DNA from: an uncultured Ruminococcus sp.
Lineage (GTDB): Bacteria; Bacillota; Clostridia; Oscillospirales; Ruminococcaceae
Direction of reading: 5' to 3'
NCBI GenBank assembly: GCA_947175005.1
Contig: CAMWLD010000055.1
Location: forward strand, 1-9,847
Length of the DNA stretch: 9,847 nucleotides
Below the pieces are notes generated by a model, which saw nothing but the letters and a program-made list of their open reading frames with translations, was not told where the DNA came from and ran no database searches. Below are positions 7,178 to 9,847 of the stretch, in pieces (positions within the stretch are counted from its first letter, which is position 1; the number at the start of each line of letters is the position of its first letter). The translations under genes were made by a program, and so were the position numbers.

Positions 7178-7196
7178 GCAGCGTTTTTCCCGCTGC
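7178..7196 (-). other. GC-rich hairpin directly after the cupin stop codon
   Basis: In the transcript GCAGCG, a 7-nt loop GGAAAAA and CGCTGC form a perfect 6-bp stem starting four bases after the cupin stop codon. What follows is CAAGGATTTTACGG, not an immediate U run, so it is a poor intrinsic terminator. It could be a partial terminator or a 3' stability element separating upstream genes from C-I-K. Confidence 0.5.
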
Positions 7197-7200
7197 ACCG

Positions 7201-7578
7201 TCAGGTCTTTTCGTCGCCGTTTACGGCATAGGCGTATCCGAAATCTATGGGAGGCGCAGTCACGCTCACATACACAAATTCCTCCCCGCCGTCATTGTAA
7301 AGCCCGTGAACATCATTGTCCGCAAACCTTACCACGTCCCCTGCCCGGAAATCCTTTTCGCAGTTATTTTCAAGCAGCAGCTTGCCGCTGCCCTTCACAG
7401 CGTACCATATCTGTTCCGAAGCATTATGAGTATGCCGGGGTTGGCTTGCACCCTTTTCAAGATGCACCTCCGTTATGGTCACACGCTTGCTATCCGAATT
7501 TTCGGGATTTAAAAGCTGCCTGGAAACCACTCCCGGATTAGACAGGCTTTTTATGCTGTCCTTTGCAATAAATTCCAT
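7201..7578 (-). CDS. Small single-domain cupin protein of unknown function
   Basis: The 125-residue protein is a one-domain cupin (small beta-barrel), probably metal-binding. Cupin motif 1 is clear: G43, H49, H51 and E55 in GASQPRHTHNASEQIWYAVKG. Motif 2 is G80DVVRFADNDVH91GLYN95, keeping G80, H91 and N95 but lacking the usual Pro and second Gly. H49, H51, E55 and H91 would form the normal metal site. No signal peptide or membrane segment is seen. It has a good GGGAGG ribosome site about 7 nt before its ATG and lies 81 bp after subunit H and 72 bp before subunit C. It is not a known V-ATPase subunit. Related cupins act as isomerases, dioxygenases, or small-molecule sensors; substrate cannot be told from sequence. 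Confidence 0.88.
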   Translation of the reverse strand: MEFIAKDSIKSLSNPGVVSRQLLNPENSDSKRVTITEVHLEKGASQPRHTHNASEQIWYAVKGSGKLLLENNCEKDFRAGDVVRFADNDVHGLYNDGGEEFVYVSVTAPPIDFGYAYAVNGDEKT

Positions 7579-7659
7579 TCGGTTCCCTCCCTGAAAATTT
7601 CACACTCAAATCAACAAGCGAACGCTTTACTTCAACAGTCCTCTCACTGCCGTCAAACG

Positions 7660-7971
7660 CTACCCGTTTATTATCGCCTCGAAGATCTCGTCCCGCCAGC
7701 GCTCCGAATTCTTTTCAAAGCTTTGCTGCATGGCCTTGACCTTTCTGTCGTTTTCCTCTTTTATGGCGGCAAGCTTTTCCTCGGATTTTTTCCTTTCCTC
7801 GTTTTCAAGCCGCTCCAGATCGCGCTTTGACTTCTCCAAAGCCTCTTTAATAATGCTTTCTTCCTTTTCTTTGGCGCTGCCGAGTATCCGCATACGCTCC
7901 TTTTCGGCGTCCTCCAGCTTTTGGGAAGCGCCTCTGTCAATATCAATAATGGATTTTATAATGCTCTCCAT
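7660..7971 (-). CDS. ntpF: V-type ATP synthase subunit H/G-like peripheral stalk protein
   Basis: A 103-residue, highly charged, continuous helix-forming protein with no membrane segment. The first part has IIKSIIDIDRGASQKLEDAE, typical of the start of bacterial and archaeal H (NtpF) and eukaryotic G subunits, followed by Glu/Lys/Arg-rich coiled-coil sequence to about residue 90 and a final WRDEIFEAIING. It is expected to form a right-handed coiled coil with subunit E in the peripheral stalk. Being the first ATPase gene of the operon matches its position in other V-ATPase operons, where it precedes subunit I. It starts 15 nt after the PFL-family gene, with AGGAG 9 nt before the ATG. Low-complexity coiled coils can mislead, but context and length support the call. 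Confidence 0.85.
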   Translation of the reverse strand: MESIIKSIIDIDRGASQKLEDAEKERMRILGSAKEKEESIIKEALEKSKRDLERLENEERKKSEEKLAAIKEENDRKVKAMQQSFEKNSERWRDEIFEAIING

Positions 7972-7986
7972 ATTCTCACGCTCCTA

Positions 7987-9342
7987 TCAGTTTCTAAGGC
8001 TGTGCAGAGGCGCAGGTATCTGCCCTCCGCGGTTGATGAATGCCGCAGGGGAGTATTTGTTCACATTCATCACAGGCCCTCTGCCGAACAGACCGCCCCA
8101 GTCGAGCACATCCCCCTCCTTGCAGCCCACAGCGGGGATAACTCTTACCGCCGTAGTCTTGGAGTTGACCATGCCAATGGCAGCCTCGTCCGCTATGATA
8201 CCCGAAATGACCTCCGCAGGGGTGTCCCCGGGAATGACTATCATATCAAGCCCCACCGAGCAGACCGCCGTCATAGCCTCCAGCTTTTCTATAAGCAGAC
8301 TGCCGCATTCTGCCGCAGCTATCATGCCCGCGTCCTCCGATACAGGGATAAACGCTCCCGAAAGTCCGCCTATCCTTGAGCAAGCCATAACGCCGCCCTT
8401 TTTAACAGCGTCATTGAGCATAGCAAGACAAGCGGTAGTCCCTGCGCAGCCGCATTTCTCCAGACCCATTTCCTCTAAAATGTACGCAACGCTGTCCCCC
8501 ACCGCAGGAGTAGGCGCAAGCGAAAGGTCAACAATGCCGAAAGGAACGCTCAAAGCCTCCGAAGCTCTCACGCCCACCAGCTGACCTACTCTTGTTATCT
8601 TATAGGCGGTCTTTTTGATAATATCCGCCAGTTCATTTATGTTTGCGTCGGGGTATTTTCTCAGTGCGCTCCGCACAACTCCCGGACCCGAAACTCCCAC
8701 ATTTATAATGCAGTCGGGCTCGCCCACCCCGTGAAACGCTCCCGCCATAAAGGGATTGTCGTCCACAGCGTTGCAGAACACCACAAGCTTTGCCGCCCCG
8801 AAGCAGCGGTTGTCGACAGTCAGCTCCGCAGCCTCCCGCACAATGCCGCCCATAAGCTTCACAGCGTCCATATTAATGCCCGTCTTTGTAGAGCCGATAT
8901 TTACCGAAGAACAAACCCTTTCCGTCTCCGCCAGCGCCCTTGGTATCGACCTTATCAGCCGCTCGTCCCCTGCAGAAAAGCCCTTTTGCACCAGTGCGGA
9001 ATATCCACCGATAAGGTTCACACCGCAGCTTTCCGCAGCCCTGTCCATGGTGTGGGCAAACTTCACGGGGTCGGCGTTGCAGGCAGCGGAGATCATGGCA
9101 ATGGGAGTTACCGAAAGCCGCTTGTTGATTATGGGAATACCGTATTCCTTTTCAATGCTCTCGCCTGTTTTAACAAGGTTTTCGGCGCATTTGGTGATCT
9201 TGTCGTAAACCTTGGTGCAGGCCTTGTCAATATCGCTGTCAATGCAGTCAAGAAGAGATATCCCCATGGTAATGGTTCGTATATCAAGACATTCGTCCTG
9301 TATCATACGAATTGTTTCCAGTATATCGTAAACGTTAATCAT
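7987..9342 (-). CDS. UPF0210/DUF711 'PFL family' protein
   Basis: A 451-residue cytoplasmic protein of the UPF0210 (DUF711) family, usually annotated 'PFL family protein' for structural resemblance to pyruvate formate-lyase; its reaction is not known. Supporting segments are the N-terminal [40 protein letters not shown] (about residue 75), [59 protein letters not shown], and the conserved C-terminal [15 protein letters not shown] and [17 protein letters not shown]. Length is full. It does not show the glycyl-radical consensus of true PFL enzymes in the part I can read, so it should not be called PFL. It starts 14 nt after the ACT-domain gene, its usual genomic partner, with AAGGG before the ATG, and ends 15 nt before ATPase subunit H. 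Confidence 0.95.
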   Translation of the reverse strand: MINVYDILETIRMIQDECLDIRTITMGISLLDCIDSDIDKACTKVYDKITKCAENLVKTGESIEKEYGIPIINKRLSVTPIAMISAACNADPVKFAHTMDRAAESCGVNLIGGYSALVQKGFSAGDERLIRSIPRALAETERVCSSVNIGSTKTGINMDAVKLMGGIVREAAELTVDNRCFGAAKLVVFCNAVDDNPFMAGAFHGVGEPDCIINVGVSGPGVVRSALRKYPDANINELADIIKKTAYKITRVGQLVGVRASEALSVPFGIVDLSLAPTPAVGDSVAYILEEMGLEKCGCAGTTACLAMLNDAVKKGGVMACSRIGGLSGAFIPVSEDAGMIAAAECGSLLIEKLEAMTAVCSVGLDMIVIPGDTPAEVISGIIADEAAIGMVNSKTTAVRVIPAVGCKEGDVLDWGGLFGRGPVMNVNKYSPAAFINRGGQIPAPLHSLRN

Positions 9343-9356
9343 AAATCAAATTCCCT

Positions 9357-9626
9357 TCATATGCTGTGCATTGTGTTGAAGATATCCTCGTGGAGGGTGG
9401 TTATTTTTAAACCCAGGCTGTCGCCCAGAGCGGTGAGAGTGTCCTGGAGCTTGGGAAAATCGGAGCTAAGCCCCGTAATATCCACCAGCATTATCATAGC
9501 AAACATATCCTGGAGCACGCTTTGGGTAACCTCTATCACATTTGCGTTATTCTCTGCGCAGATAGTGCTTACCTTTGCAAGAATCCCCACGGCGTCCTTG
9601 CCTATAACAGTTATCACAGCTTTCAT
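9357..9626 (-). CDS. ACT domain-containing protein, UPF0237 family
   Basis: An 89-residue protein made of one ACT domain, a small-molecule (often amino acid) binding fold. MKAVITVIGKDAVGILAKVSTI, NNANVIEVTQSVLQDMFAMIMLVDI and the C-terminal HEDIFNTMHSI are characteristic of UPF0237 proteins, which resemble the glycine-cleavage regulator GcvR but are shorter. The frame extends six codons upstream to a TTG, but that TTG overlaps the GGAGG ribosome site (11 nt before the ATG), so the ATG at 9626 is the start. It is the first gene after the candidate promoter, 14 nt before the PFL-family gene; in many Gram-positive genomes the two families are adjacent, which suggests a sensor or partner role. 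Ligand and function are not known. Confidence 0.95.
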   Translation of the reverse strand: MKAVITVIGKDAVGILAKVSTICAENNANVIEVTQSVLQDMFAMIMLVDITGLSSDFPKLQDTLTALGDSLGLKITTLHEDIFNTMHSI

Positions 9627-9847
9627 AAAGATCGTATCCTCCAAGCAATATTTTATCGGCCTGTTTTACAAGGCTGTCACATTCGGAAATAAACTGGTCG
9701 GCATAAAACAAACGCCTACCTTTTACACATTAAACAGCAACAAACTGCATATTTTTATGATACCATACATTTGTTAAATTTTGTATCTGTATTTATGAAT
9801 TTTAATAATATCAGATTTATATATAATATTAATAAACCCAATACTAT
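9627..9847. other. Upstream region and leader before the ACT gene
   Basis: No gene was recognised. The distal part is AT-rich; the part nearest the gene holds GGAGG at about 9638-9642. A weak GCCT-N8-AGGC hairpin is present around 9659-9674. No riboswitch or T-box was recognised by eye. Confidence 0.4.
9757..9785 (-). promoter_or_regulatory. Candidate sigma-A promoter with extended -10
   Basis: On the minus strand TGGTATCAT (9765-9757) fits an extended -10 (TGnTATAAT, one mismatch in the hexamer). A poor -35, TACAAA (9785-9780), lies 17 nt upstream, which extended -10 promoters tolerate. The flanking 9770-9847 is very AT-rich and could act as an UP-type element. Transcription would start near 9750, leaving a leader of about 125 nt before the ACT gene. 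An alternative is GTGACA with TAAAAT at 19 nt spacing, nearer the gene. No other good promoter was seen in the window. Confidence 0.45.

Noticed and set aside
7730..8584. Long plus-strand open frame opposite subunit H and the PFL-family gene
   Set aside because: It is antisense to two well-supported genes, and its composition (runs of S, F and R) is that of a complementary-strand shadow.
7987..9342. Annotation as a true pyruvate formate-lyase
   Set aside because: The sequence is of the DUF711/UPF0210 type, much shorter than PflB, and lacks a visible glycyl-radical motif near the C-terminus.
9627..9644. Six-codon upstream extension of the ACT protein to a TTG
   Set aside because: The TTG overlaps the GGAGG ribosome site, and family members start at the MKAVITV-like position.
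8731..9777. Long plus-strand open frame spanning the PFL-family and ACT genes and the upstream region
   Set aside because: It crosses two conserved genes in antisense, has no recognisable domain, and its 3' end runs into the AT-rich promoter region.

Overview
The window holds most of a bacterial V-type (V/A-type, rotary) ATPase operon, preceded by a conserved two-gene cassette of unknown physiological role. All eleven supported genes lie on the minus strand, so transcription runs from high to low coordinates. The protein sequences, strong AGGAGG-type ribosome binding sites, some TTG starts and moderate GC suggest an anaerobic Bacillota, most like Clostridia/Oscillospiraceae (Ruminococcus-like). 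That assignment is inference; no rRNA or marker gene is present to confirm it.

Layout in transcription order: an AT-rich region with a candidate extended -10 promoter (9757-9785) and a leader of about 125 nt; an ACT-domain protein of the UPF0237 family (9626-9357); its usual partner, a UPF0210/DUF711 'PFL family' protein (9342-7987); 15 nt later the ATPase genes begin with the peripheral-stalk subunit H/G (7971-7660). A small single-domain cupin (7578-7201) follows, which is not an ATPase subunit. Then come subunits C (7128-6052), I/a (5947-3995), K/c (3831-3394), F (3380-3072), E (2804-2199), A (2099-330) and B (from 330, cut by the window edge after 110 residues). Subunit D is not seen and would be expected beyond position 1.

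Together the products form a V1 head (A, B catalytic hexamer; F rotor), a central socket (C), peripheral stalks (E with H) and a membrane Vo motor (I and the K ring). Key residues are visible: the P-loop of A, the motor arginine of I (R569) and the single ion-carrying carboxylate of K (E124). Subunit order (H, C, I, K, F, E, A, B) differs from the Enterococcus/Thermus type order, in which I, K, E, C and F precede A and B.

No gap exceeds 300 bases and no convincing intrinsic terminator was seen between genes, so a single long transcript is plausible. The intergenic gaps are structured, however: a palindrome-dense 72-bp spacer before C, a pyrimidine heptamer repeat with anti-Shine-Dalgarno character before I, a hairpin plus AU-rich direct repeat before K, and a 267-bp gap before E. 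The starts of B, I and C share an identical CAGATAATG. I found no evidence for an entirely new multi-gene system. The most unusual points are the cupin inside the ATPase operon, the physical linkage of the ACT/PFL cassette to it, and the shared initiation-region motif.
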